Of a DNA stretch of 64,000 bases, positions 1 to 7,539 are shown piece by piece. The DNA is from Phycisphaeraceae bacterium. Lineage in GTDB: Bacteria; Planctomycetota; Phycisphaerae; Phycisphaerales; UBA1924. The DNA lies in assembly GCA_020639135.1 (NCBI GenBank), contig JACKHE010000002.1:186001-250000 (forward strand). Direction: 5' to 3'. The notes under the pieces were generated by a model. The model made no database searches. It saw nothing but the letters and a program-made list of their open reading frames with translations, and was not told where the DNA came from. Position numbers and translations under genes: made by a program. Each line of letters begins with the position of its first letter. Position 1 is the stretch's first letter.

Positions 1-447
1 AAGGGGGTGGACCTGATCGCCTGCCCGACCTGCGGGCGGATCCAGGTGGACCTCTTCGCGCTCGTGCAGGACGTGCGGCTGAAGCTTGCGGAGACGATCG
101 AGCTGCCGATGAAGGTGGCCGTCATGGGCTGTGTGGTCAACGGCCCGGGCGAGGCGGAGGGCGCCGATGTGGCGGTGTTCGCCGGCGATCGGCGGGGGAT
201 CATCTACGTGCAGGGTGAGCGCGTCGCGAACGTTCCGGAGGCGGAGATCCTCGATCGCCTGCTGGCCGAGTGCGTCCGCCTGCAGGACCGGATCCGCGCC
301 GGCGAGACGAAGCTCGGCGACAAGCGGGTCGAGATCATCCCGCCGGACCCGATCGGCGAGCTTGGCTCCGGCTTCGAGCGTATCGCCGGCGGGCAGGTCG
401 AGCGATCGACGCCGCTGACGATCTCCGGCGCCGACCCGCAATCGTAA
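1..447 (+). CDS. ispG: 4-hydroxy-3-methylbut-2-enyl diphosphate synthase, C-terminal part
   Basis: This is the 3' end of ispG (GcpE), the [4Fe-4S] enzyme that converts methylerythritol cyclodiphosphate to HMBPP in the MEP isoprenoid pathway. The frame is open from the first base of the window, so the N-terminal TIM-barrel part lies upstream. The visible part holds the cluster-binding signature: CPTCGR near the start gives two cysteines, and GCVVNGPGEA gives the third cysteine and the conserved glutamate. The last 40 or so residues are a variable tail. It ends 93 bp before phoU on the same strand. The family call is firm; only the true start is unseen. Confidence 0.95.
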   Translation, partial: KGVDLIACPTCGRIQVDLFALVQDVRLKLAETIELPMKVAVMGCVVNGPGEAEGADVAVFAGDRRGIIYVQGERVANVPEAEILDRLLAECVRLQDRIRAGETKLGDKRVEIIPPDPIGELGSGFERIAGGQVERSTPLTISGADPQS

Positions 448-478
448 GAATCCGCGACTTGCGATCCGGCGGGTGTGT

Positions 479-484
479 TATCCT
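479..484 (+). promoter_or_regulatory. candidate -10 box for phoU
   Basis: TATCCT lies 56 bp before the phoU start in the ispG-phoU gap. A TTGCGA at 459-464 could serve as -35, but the 14 bp spacer is short. The same hexamer recurs upstream of hydA, ribE, top6B and the gene at 61679, which is the main reason for listing it. Confidence 0.35.
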
Positions 485-540
485 GTTGTTCAAGCACGCA
501 CGTCTGGCGCCGGGACACCGGCGCCGAGGGGAGCCAAACA

Positions 541-1272
541 ATGCCGATGAACGGTGGTCCCATCTCCGACAGGGTCAACCCGGGTCACGTCACGCCGCTG
601 CAACAGGCGCTGGCGCGGGTGAACCAGCGGCTCCTGGGCGAGGCGGACCTCGCGATCCAGCAGGTCCAGGACGCCATCGCGGCGCTGAAGTCCTGCGACC
701 GTGAGGCGGCGCAGCGGGTCCGCCGCGCCGACGACATCGTTGATCGCGAGGAGGTGGACATCGAGGAGGATTGCCTGAAGATCCTCGCGCTGCACAAGCC
801 CGTTGCGATCGATCTCCGCAGGACCACGCTGATCCTGAAGGTCAACGAGGACCTGGAGCGCATCGCCGACCACGCGTCGGGCGTCGCCAAGGCGGTCAGC
901 TACCTCGACAAGGCGGACAAGCCCGTGTGGCCGCCGGCGCTGATCGCGATGACCGAAGAGATCCACCCGGTCATCGCCCGCGCCAAGCGGGCCCTGACCG
1001 ACGAGAGCAAGGGCGCCTCGCGCGAGCTGATCGCCGGCGACCGCACCCTGAACAAGCTCGCCAAGAAAGTCTTCGAGCAGGTCGAGGCGGGGATCGCCGA
1101 GGACGCCTTGAGCGAACGCGCGGGGCTGCTCGCTTACCGCGCCAGCCGCGACCTCGAGCGCATCGGCGATCTCTGCGTGGATATCGCCGAGGACATCCTC
1201 TACTTCCGCACCGGCGAGATCGTCCGGCACACCAGCAAGGACAAACCGCCAAAGGCCGCCCCGCAGGCGTGA
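541..1272 (+). CDS. phoU: phosphate signalling protein PhoU
   Basis: A 243-residue cytoplasmic PhoU-family protein. PhoU proteins are all-helical with two repeated three-helix bundles and carry E/DxxxD metal-binding repeats. They link the Pst phosphate transporter to the PhoR/PhoB two-component system and repress phosphate uptake when phosphate is plentiful. Two repeats can be followed, with RADDIVDREEVDIEE and LERIADHASGVAKAV in the first and ASRDLERIGDLCVDIAEDI in the second. The ATG at 541 was chosen because GGGGAG lies 8 nt upstream; in-frame codons back to 475 have no comparable site. No pst genes are adjacent, so the transporter must be elsewhere or regulation is indirect. Confidence 0.93.
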   Translation: MPMNGGPISDRVNPGHVTPLQQALARVNQRLLGEADLAIQQVQDAIAALKSCDREAAQRVRRADDIVDREEVDIEEDCLKILALHKPVAIDLRRTTLILKVNEDLERIADHASGVAKAVSYLDKADKPVWPPALIAMTEEIHPVIARAKRALTDESKGASRELIAGDRTLNKLAKKVFEQVEAGIAEDALSERAGLLAYRASRDLERIGDLCVDIAEDILYFRTGEIVRHTSKDKPPKAAPQA

Positions 1273-1280
1273 TGCCCGCG

Positions 1281-3344
1281 CTATTGCGGGACCGAGGCCG
1301 CCGCGTCGATCGCGTCGAGCATCTGCGTCATCACGCCCAGCGCCCGCACGCACCGTGCCTGTTCGCGGATGACCCCGTCCGGGTCCCGCGCCTCGATCGC
1401 GTGCCGGATGCCCGGCAGCGCCCACGCCGCGTACCCGCTCGTCTCGTCCGGCGCCGCGTAGAGATTCCGATGCCAGGGCCGATCGGGAAGCCCGCTGGGC
1501 GCCAGCCAGGCGCGGTCGATCGCGAGCAGGAGCGCGTTGGTGGATCGGAGCGATTCCGGTCCGAGCGTCCCGGCGGCCGACTCGCGGCGCAGCTGCTCCA
1601 TCACCTCCCGTGCCCGGCCCTGGAACATCGCGATGCTGTTGCGCAGCGGCGAGAAATCGGCGTCCACGCCCAGCTCCCGCGCCCGGTCTTCGAGCGTGAC
1701 GACCGCGCCCTGAGCGTCGGCGCCGAGGCCCGACGGGTCCAGCGGGATCAGCGCCGAGTCCGCGAGGCGGACCGCAAGCATCGCCGTCATCCGCGCGAGC
1801 ATCCGCGCCGGCTCGTAGTCCCCGCCGACGATCTGGTGGTACCAGTTGATCGTGTCGTAGTTCGAGTGGTACGCCGAGCCCTCGCTGCCGGAGGCGCCGA
1901 GGTTGATCGACGGGATGCACAGGTGCGACAGGAACCCGACGTGATCGGAGCCCCCGCCCAGGCGCCCGATTGGGATGGGGTCGGCGCCCTCGGGCTCGAT
2001 CGGCCGGCCCTTCGTGTCGGGAACGACCCGCGCCAGATCCCACAGCAGCGGCTGGAGCGAGGGCGATGCCCCGGCGTGGAACTCCGGCCCCATCGCCGCG
2101 GCGTCGAGGTTGATGTACGCGACGGCGTTGGCCATCAGGTCCGGCGTGTGCGCCTCGCACCACTCCGTCGAGCCGATGATGCCGAACTCCTCTGCGCCCC
2201 AACACGCGAAGACGATGCTGCGCCTGGGCCGCCAGCCCGACCCGGCCAGCTCCGACAGCGCCCGGGCCGTCTCGATCGTGACGATCGTCCCCGAGAGCGG
2301 GTCGCCGGCCCCGAAGCCCCACGCGTCGTGGTGCGATCCGATGATGACCTTCTCCTGCGGGAACTCGGCGCCCTCGAGCGTCGCGATGATATTCGCCGTG
2401 GTCATGATCTCCCGGGCCTGCTCGACCTTCAGCCGGACGGTCAGCGCCTCGCCGCCGGTCAGCCGGTACACCGGGTCCATGCCGCCCTGCCACTCCTCCG
2501 GCGCCTCGGGGCCCTTCATCCGCGCGAAGATCGGCTCCGCCGCGGCCCACCCCACCGGCTGCACCGGGATCCGGGGGAGATCCAGCGCCTCCGGATCGAG
2601 GCGCTCGGCGCCTTTGGTCGCCTCAACGAACGGGGTCAGCGGGTCGCCCGCGTAGGGGAGCGTCTTGATCGAACCGCGCTGGATCTGGTGCGGCGTGCCG
2701 TACCCGCCCTCCGGGTACATCGCGCCGCGGTTGTAGCCGTTGTCGTCGGGGTCGGTGAAGATGATCAGCCCGGCGGCGCCGGCTTCCTCGGCGTACTTCG
2801 CCTTGTACCCGCGGAAGTTCCCGCCGTACCGTGCAAGAACGATCCTGCCCTCGCACGAGACGCCGAGCTCCTTCAGGCGCTGGAAGTCCTCCTTCGTCCC
2901 GCGGTTGGCGAAGACGACCTGCGCGGTGACGTCGCCCGAGCCCGAGTAGGCGTTCCATCCCAGCGGGTTCAGGTCCGGGTGCGCGGTGAAGGGGTCCTCC
3001 GCGATCGCCGGTTCGAGCAGCTTGAGATCACGCTGATCCGGCGTGACGATCGAAAGGCTCGCATCGACCGGCCTGGCGAGGTACGCGTCGAAGTCCTGCG
3101 TCTCCACCTTCAGCCCGTACGACTCGAAGAGGCCGCGGATCCGATCGATCGTCCTCGCATCGCCGAGCGTGCCCGCGACGTGCGGCTCCGCGGCGAGCAT
3201 CCCGTGCGTCCGGCTCAGAAACATCGTGCTCGGCGCCGCCAGGACCTGCGCATCCGTCAGCGGCTCCTCCGCAAGCACGGCCGCCGGGACGGCCAGCGCC
3301 GCGACAACCGCGACGCGGGCGAACACTCCGGAGGAGGCAGTCAT
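1281..3344 (-). CDS. secreted M28-family zinc peptidase with PA domain (glutamate carboxypeptidase II-like)
   Basis: A 687-residue exported metallopeptidase. Residues 1-25 form a signal peptide ending near AVLA. A protease-associated domain follows, around residues 110-270. The M28 catalytic domain has the expected di-zinc residues: H338 in SHHD, D348 in GAGDP, the catalytic pair E385-E386 in WGAEEFG, D414 in INLD, and the last His in YHSNYDT. The order matches glutamate carboxypeptidase II and transferrin-receptor-like peptidases, including a C-terminal helical dimerisation-like region. Substrate cannot be read from sequence. The ATG at 3344 places the signal peptide at the N-terminus; a TTG at 3362, directly after the upstream stop, is an alternative. 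It is probably cotranscribed with the lipoprotein gene 18 bp upstream. Confidence 0.9.
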   Translation of the reverse strand: MTASSGVFARVAVVAALAVPAAVLAEEPLTDAQVLAAPSTMFLSRTHGMLAAEPHVAGTLGDARTIDRIRGLFESYGLKVETQDFDAYLARPVDASLSIVTPDQRDLKLLEPAIAEDPFTAHPDLNPLGWNAYSGSGDVTAQVVFANRGTKEDFQRLKELGVSCEGRIVLARYGGNFRGYKAKYAEEAGAAGLIIFTDPDDNGYNRGAMYPEGGYGTPHQIQRGSIKTLPYAGDPLTPFVEATKGAERLDPEALDLPRIPVQPVGWAAAEPIFARMKGPEAPEEWQGGMDPVYRLTGGEALTVRLKVEQAREIMTTANIIATLEGAEFPQEKVIIGSHHDAWGFGAGDPLSGTIVTIETARALSELAGSGWRPRRSIVFACWGAEEFGIIGSTEWCEAHTPDLMANAVAYINLDAAAMGPEFHAGASPSLQPLLWDLARVVPDTKGRPIEPEGADPIPIGRLGGGSDHVGFLSHLCIPSINLGASGSEGSAYHSNYDTINWYHQIVGGDYEPARMLARMTAMLAVRLADSALIPLDPSGLGADAQGAVVTLEDRARELGVDADFSPLRNSIAMFQGRAREVMEQLRRESAAGTLGPESLRSTNALLLAIDRAWLAPSGLPDRPWHRNLYAAPDETSGYAAWALPGIRHAIEARDPDGVIREQARCVRALGVMTQMLDAIDAAASVPQ

Positions 3345-3362
3345 TCGTTGGGCGCCGGCCAA

Positions 3363-3755
3363 TCAGAGGTTCTCGTTGATCTTGTCAACAACGATCTGGC
3401 TGTAGGACTGGTCGCCGAAGACATCGATGCGGACGCGGATGTTGGTGTCGTTCTTGCCGGCGCGCTCCAGTCTGACCGAAACGTCCTTGTCGCCGGTGGA
3501 GACGCCCTTGATCGTCGCGTTCTCCGAGTCCTGCTCGACGGACTTCTCGCGGATCTCCAGATCCTTGAAGGCGGCACGGGTCGCGCGGGCTGTGTCCGAC
3601 AGGCTCGCGTGGACCACGCCCTTGTACTCACCGTCCACGAAGCGGTACCCCGCGTACGCCCCGGCGCCCGCGGCGACGTACCAGCACCCGCCCGAGGCGA
3701 GCCCGACGATCGGAGCTAGGATGAACAGGGCGGCAACGCGGTGAGACTTCTTCAT
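3363..3755 (-). CDS. DUF3568-type lipoprotein
   Basis: A 130-residue predicted lipoprotein. The N-terminus MKKSHRVAALF and hydrophobic stretch end in the lipobox LASGGC. The rest resembles DUF3568, a family of small periplasmic lipoproteins of unknown function with an alternating beta-strand pattern (ATIKGVSTG, VSVRLERAG, IRVRIDVFG). The ATG at 3755 has GGAG 8 nt upstream; a GTG three codons earlier is an alternative. It is divergent from the transpeptidase gene at 3769 with only 13 bp between starts, and precedes the M28 peptidase on the minus strand. No function can be assigned. Confidence 0.75.
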   Translation of the reverse strand: MKKSHRVAALFILAPIVGLASGGCWYVAAGAGAYAGYRFVDGEYKGVVHASLSDTARATRAAFKDLEIREKSVEQDSENATIKGVSTGDKDVSVRLERAGKNDTNIRVRIDVFGDQSYSQIVVDKINENL

Positions 3756-3768
3756 CAGGATCACTCCA

Positions 3769-5655
3769 GTGCATTCAAACCAACAGTACAGCGGACGGAT
3801 TCAGGGCCGACACCATAAAGGCTGGCGACCGTTCCTGCGAGCCTTCACGCTCGTCCTGGCCATCCCGGCGGCCGCCTCCGCCGCGCCCCGTGCCTACACC
3901 GGCGGCGTGGTGGCCGCGGACCACCCCCTCGCCTCGAAGGCCGGCGCCGAGATCCTCGCCCAGGGCGGCAACGCCGTGGACGCCGCCGTCGCCACAAGCT
4001 TCGCGCTCTCGGTCGTGCGTCCGATGTCCTGCGGCATCGGGGGCGGGGGCTTCATGATCATCCATCTCCGAGACAACCCCGAGACCCCCGGGCTCGACGA
4101 TCCCATCGACATCGCGCTCGATTACCGCGAGACCTCGCCCCTGGCGATCCACGAGGACTTCTTCGACCGCTGGCCCGACCCGGAGGCGAGCGAGTTCAGC
4201 GGCGCCGCCGTCGCGGTCCCCACCACCGTCGAGGGGCTCCTGGCCGCGCTGGAGCGCTTCGGCACGATGGGCTACGAGCAGGTTCTCGCCCCGGCGATCC
4301 GGCTGGCGCAGGACGGGTACACCCAGGACGATTTCGAGCGTGAGGAAGTGGACGGGCTCGCCCAGTGGTTCGAGGAGAACCCGGCCCGCAAACGCTCGCA
4401 CCGCGCCGCGTACGACCGCGTCGTCGCGATGCGCCCGACGATGCCCGCCGAGATCGTCATGAACCCCGAGCAGGCCCGGACGCTCACCATGCTCGCCGAG
4501 CAGGGCCCCGAGCTCTTCCGCACCGGCAAAATCGCCCACGCCATCATCAACACAACCGAGCCCATGGGCGGCGTCATGACCATCGCCGACCTCTCCAGCG
4601 ACCGCCTGCGCTGGCTCGAGCCCATGCGCATGACCTTCCACGGGCGCACGATCCTGACCATGCCGCCGAGTTCATCCGGCGGGATCGTCATGGCGCAGAC
4701 GCTCGGCGTGATCGAACGCTACGAGAAGCTGCACAGAGTCAGCCTCGAATCCATGGGGCCCAACACCGCCGACTCGGCGCACCTCGTCGTCGAGGCGCTC
4801 AAGCACGCCTTCGCCGACCGTTCCCGGTGGCTGGGCGACATGCCCCCCGATGACCCGAGGATCACCCGGCTCCTCGCGCCCGAGCACCTGCAGGAGATCG
4901 CCTCGAGGATCCAGCCCGGTTCGATCCAGAAGAACCGGACCTACGGCTGGCAGCCGCCCGAGGGTGAGCAGGGCGCCGACGGGCCGCTCCCCGATGATTC
5001 CGGGACGAGCCACATCAGCGTCGTGGACGCCGCCGGCAACGCCGTCTCGATGACCGAGACGATCAACCTCGCGTACGGCTCGCGCATCCTCCTCGACGAG
5101 TACGGGTTCTTCCTCAACAACGAGATGGACGACTTCAGCGCCCGCCAGGGCGCGGCCAACGCCTTCGGGCTCTACCAGTCCGACGCCAACCGGCCCGGAC
5201 CCGGAAAGAAGCCCCTCTCCTCGATGACCCCCACGATCGTCCTCGACGAGCACGGCGACGTCGAGCTCGTCCTCGGCGCCTCCGGTGGACCCCGGATCAT
5301 CACGGGAACGCTCCAGGTCCTGCTCAACGCGATCGTCTGGGGCATGGACGCCGAGCGCGCCGTCAGCGAGCCGCGCTACCACCACCAGTGGCGTCCCAAC
5401 GTCATCGCCTTCGAGGAGGACCTCGACGCGCGGAACATCGACCCGGGCGAGCGCTCCCCGTCCGGGTTGCAGTCGCTCATGGGCAAGGTCGCGTCCCTCC
5501 AGGCGCTGCGCCTGGGGCTCGAGAAGAAGGGCCACAACGTCGGTGGCATCAAAACGGTCGGCGCCGTCCAGCTCGTCCGCAGGGCGCCGGACGGAAACGG
5601 CTATCAGGCCGCGTGCGACCCGCGCAAGGGCGGCGAGCCCGCCGGGCTGGAGTGA
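3769..5655 (+). CDS. ggt: gamma-glutamyltransferase
   Basis: A 628-residue Ntn-hydrolase of the gamma-glutamyltranspeptidase family. These are exported proenzymes that cleave themselves into large and small subunits and hydrolyse or transfer the gamma-glutamyl group of glutathione and related compounds. A signal peptide spans about residues 15-41 (ends ASAAPRAY). Family landmarks include GGNAVDAAVA and SCGIGGGGF in the large subunit. The expected autocleavage nucleophile is Thr413 in DDSGTSH, followed by SMTETINLAYG and the SSMTPT oxyanion region. The start is a GTG without a clear ribosome-binding site; no better in-frame start precedes the signal peptide. The neighbouring M28 peptidase is on the other strand. 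Confidence 0.93.
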   Translation: MHSNQQYSGRIQGRHHKGWRPFLRAFTLVLAIPAAASAAPRAYTGGVVAADHPLASKAGAEILAQGGNAVDAAVATSFALSVVRPMSCGIGGGGFMIIHLRDNPETPGLDDPIDIALDYRETSPLAIHEDFFDRWPDPEASEFSGAAVAVPTTVEGLLAALERFGTMGYEQVLAPAIRLAQDGYTQDDFEREEVDGLAQWFEENPARKRSHRAAYDRVVAMRPTMPAEIVMNPEQARTLTMLAEQGPELFRTGKIAHAIINTTEPMGGVMTIADLSSDRLRWLEPMRMTFHGRTILTMPPSSSGGIVMAQTLGVIERYEKLHRVSLESMGPNTADSAHLVVEALKHAFADRSRWLGDMPPDDPRITRLLAPEHLQEIASRIQPGSIQKNRTYGWQPPEGEQGADGPLPDDSGTSHISVVDAAGNAVSMTETINLAYGSRILLDEYGFFLNNEMDDFSARQGAANAFGLYQSDANRPGPGKKPLSSMTPTIVLDEHGDVELVLGASGGPRIITGTLQVLLNAIVWGMDAERAVSEPRYHHQWRPNVIAFEEDLDARNIDPGERSPSGLQSLMGKVASLQALRLGLEKKGHNVGGIKTVGAVQLVRRAPDGNGYQAACDPRKGGEPAGLE

Positions 5656-5659
5656 ACGC

Positions 5660-6601
5660 ATGAGCGACGGCGATCGGCACGCGGTCACCGGGGCGTTCGG
5701 CTACTCGGGCCGCTACATCGCGCAGCGCCTGCTCGACGACGACCGCGACGTCATCACGCTGACCAACTCCCCGGCGCGGGATCACGACTTCGGCGATCGG
5801 ATCCCGGCGCACCCGCTGTGCTTCGACGACCCCGAGGCGCTGGCGTGCTCGCTCGAGGGCGTCGGCGTCCTCTACAACACCTACTGGGTCCGCTTCAACC
5901 ACAAGAGCTTCAACCACGCCGACGCCGTGCGGAACACGATGATCCTCTTCGACGCCGCGAAGCGCGCCGGCGTCCGGCGCGTCGTGCACGTGAGCATCAC
6001 GAACCCGTCGGAAGACTCGCCGCTGGAATACTTCAGCGGCAAGGCCCGGCTCGAGCGTGCCCTCCGCGAGTCCGGGCTCTCCCACGCGATCCTGCGCCCA
6101 ACCGTCCTCTTCGGGAAGGAGGACATCCTCATCAACAACATCGCCTGGGCCCTGCGCCGGCTCCCCGTCTTCGGCGTCTTCGGCGACGGCGCCTACCGCC
6201 TCCAGCCCATCCACGTCGATGACCTCGCCGCGCTGGCCGTCGAGCACGGCGCCGGCCAGGAGAGCGTGACCATCAACGCCATCGGCCCCGAGACGTTCAC
6301 CTACCGCGAGCTCGTCAAAGCAGTGGGTGTGGCGATCGGCAGGCGCAGACCCATCTTCGGGGTCCCGCCGGGGCTGGGCTACCTCGTGGGCAGCGTGCTC
6401 GGCAGGCTCGTCGGCGATGTCCTGATCACCCGGGAGGAGATCCGGGGCCTGATGGCGGACCTGCTCTGCGTCGAGACGCCGCCGACCGGGCCAACCAGGC
6501 TCACCGAATGGATGTCAACGTGCTCCGGCACACTGGGCCGACAATACACCAGCGAGCTCGCCCGCCGGCGTGACCGCGACACCGCGTATCGCAGCAACTG
6601 A
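5660..6601 (+). CDS. atypical SDR / NmrA-like NAD(P)-binding protein
   Basis: A 313-residue Rossmann-fold protein. The N-terminal VTGAFGYSGRYIA is a GxxGxxG nucleotide-binding loop. The central HVSITNPSEDSPLEYF and YFSGKARLERAL region corresponds to the modified active site of atypical short-chain dehydrogenases, and ILRPTVLFGKEDILINNIAW resembles proteins related to the complex I subunit NDUFA9. A real substrate is unlikely to be inferred from this. The ATG at 5660 lies 4 nt after the ggt stop, so the two are probably cotranscribed. The C-terminal 60 residues are poorly conserved-looking. Family confidence is good, function unknown. Confidence 0.8.
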   Translation: MSDGDRHAVTGAFGYSGRYIAQRLLDDDRDVITLTNSPARDHDFGDRIPAHPLCFDDPEALACSLEGVGVLYNTYWVRFNHKSFNHADAVRNTMILFDAAKRAGVRRVVHVSITNPSEDSPLEYFSGKARLERALRESGLSHAILRPTVLFGKEDILINNIAWALRRLPVFGVFGDGAYRLQPIHVDDLAALAVEHGAGQESVTINAIGPETFTYRELVKAVGVAIGRRRPIFGVPPGLGYLVGSVLGRLVGDVLITREEIRGLMADLLCVETPPTGPTRLTEWMSTCSGTLGRQYTSELARRRDRDTAYRSN

Positions 6602-6617
6602 TTCAGGAGCGAACACC

Positions 6618-6866
6618 ATGAAACAGAACGAAGGCGGCATCGACCGGATCGTCAGGGCAATCCTCGGCATCGCCGCGCTGGCGATCGCCTTCACCACGCT
6701 CGACGTGATGGGGGGGACGCTCCCCGGCATCATCGTCGCGGCCGTCGGCGCGATCCTGCTCATCACCGCGATCATCGGGTATTGCCCGGCTTACAAGATC
6801 TTCGGGCTGCAGACGTGCCCGCTGAAGAACTGCCCGGCGAACTGCGGCGGGGATGGGTGCAGTTGA
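6618..6866 (+). CDS. DUF2892 (YgaP-like transmembrane) small membrane protein
   Basis: An 82-residue protein that follows the SDR gene by 16 bp with AGGAGC as ribosome-binding site. It starts with the DUF2892 hallmark of an Asn/Gly-rich segment followed by IDRIVRAILGI. Two membrane helices cover about residues 15-33 and 36-57. The tail contains CPAYKIFGLQTC and a further cluster CPLKNCPANCGGDGC, giving six cysteines, more than the usual family tail. DUF2892 domains are often found fused to rhodanese sulfurtransferases (as in YgaP). A sulfur or metal link is plausible but not shown. The REP hairpin at 6867 follows immediately and may end the transcript. Confidence 0.8.
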   Translation: MKQNEGGIDRIVRAILGIAALAIAFTTLDVMGGTLPGIIVAAVGAILLITAIIGYCPAYKIFGLQTCPLKNCPANCGGDGCS

Positions 6867-6900
6867 CCGTGCCACGACCTAGCTCCGCTAGGTCGTGCTC
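6867..6900 (+). repeat. left REP element
   Basis: CACGACCTAG and CTAGGTCGTG pair perfectly over 10 bp around the loop CTCCG. It begins right after the DUF2892 stop codon. The outer bases CCGTGC match the right copy in inverse orientation. Confidence 0.75.
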
Positions 6901-6912
6901 TCCTCCGGCTCA

Positions 6913-7485
6913 TCAATACATCGGGTGATCGATACCGATCAGGTCCGGTCGTCGGTCCAACCACCAGCCCGCCGAGGACCAGCGGTAGTCCTCCGCATTG
7001 CTTACAAGCCCCCGTTTCACCGGGTTGTGGTTGATGTAACGGACCGTCTTCCAGATCTCCGACTCGTCGCGAACATTCCGATCAAACCCGCCCCCGCGCG
7101 CCCAGTATCGGAGTATGCCCCTGGCGTCGGAGATCCGAGCCAGCCAGGGTGAATCGTTCGCACGCCACTGATCGAGCACCGAGCATGCGAATCTCGATTT
7201 GATCGCGCTGAGCGTTTGTTCTGTAGTTCCCCGCTCCAGGTCAGGACAGAGTAGCAGATGCACGTGCTCGGGCATGATGACCCAGGCGAAGAGCTCGAAT
7301 CCCAGTCTCGTCCTTGCCCCACGGATCCTCAACGCCAGCGCATCCCGGTGTCGCGGGTCCTGCAGGAGCGGGAGACGTTCGTGGCACGAGAAAGTGAGAA
7401 ATCGAGGCTGACGCGGTTGCTCCCGACGCCGGAGAAGTTTTCGGTGCGGGAGTGAGAACTCAGTATTCGGTCGGTCGCGTGGCAT
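6913..7485 (-). CDS. REP-associated tyrosine transposase (RAYT)
   Basis: A 190-residue Y1_Tnp superfamily protein. The HUH metal-binding motif is seen as PEHVHLLL. The C-terminal YINHNPVKRGLV is the usual RAYT signature and is followed by the DYRWSSAGWW segment that is also typical. The N-terminus FLTFSCHERLPLL matches the family start. It should nick single-stranded DNA at REP hairpins through an active-site tyrosine. Length is normal and there is no frameshift, so the protein is probably intact. The ATG at 7485 has no strong ribosome-binding site. It is flanked on both sides by matching REP hairpins, which supports function on those sequences. Confidence 0.88.
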   Translation of the reverse strand: MPRDRPNTEFSLPHRKLLRRREQPRQPRFLTFSCHERLPLLQDPRHRDALALRIRGARTRLGFELFAWVIMPEHVHLLLCPDLERGTTEQTLSAIKSRFACSVLDQWRANDSPWLARISDARGILRYWARGGGFDRNVRDESEIWKTVRYINHNPVKRGLVSNAEDYRWSSAGWWLDRRPDLIGIDHPMY

Positions 7486-7505
7486 ATTGAGAAGTGATCG
7501 GGACT

Positions 7506-7539
7506 GAGCACGACCTACCGGAGCTAGGTCGTGGCACGG
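7506..7539 (-). repeat. right REP element (inverse of left copy)
   Basis: The reverse complement matches 6867-6900 with one mismatch in 34 bp. The stem is 9 bp (CACGACCTA/TAGGTCGTG) with the single difference at the loop-closing pair. It ends exactly before the hydA stop codon at 7540-7542 and could also act as a hydA 3' structure. Confidence 0.75.

Larger units (their letters stand above)
6867..7539. mobile_element. RAYT transposase flanked by inverted REP hairpins
   Basis: One minus-strand RAYT gene (6913-7485) is framed by two 34 bp elements at 6867-6900 and 7506-7539. Read in opposite directions they are identical except for one base, and each folds into a hairpin. RAYTs are single-copy, IS200/IS605-related Y1 transposases associated with dispersal of REP palindromes. 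This is the typical arrangement of a RAYT with its own REP pair. The left element abuts the stop of the DUF2892 gene and the right one abuts the stop of hydA, so the unit fills the gap between two convergent genes. Confidence 0.8.

Noticed and set aside
771..3719. 982-codon plus-strand frame opposite the M28 peptidase
   Set aside because: It overlaps phoU in another frame and then runs antisense to the peptidase and lipoprotein genes; composition is typical of a shadow frame.
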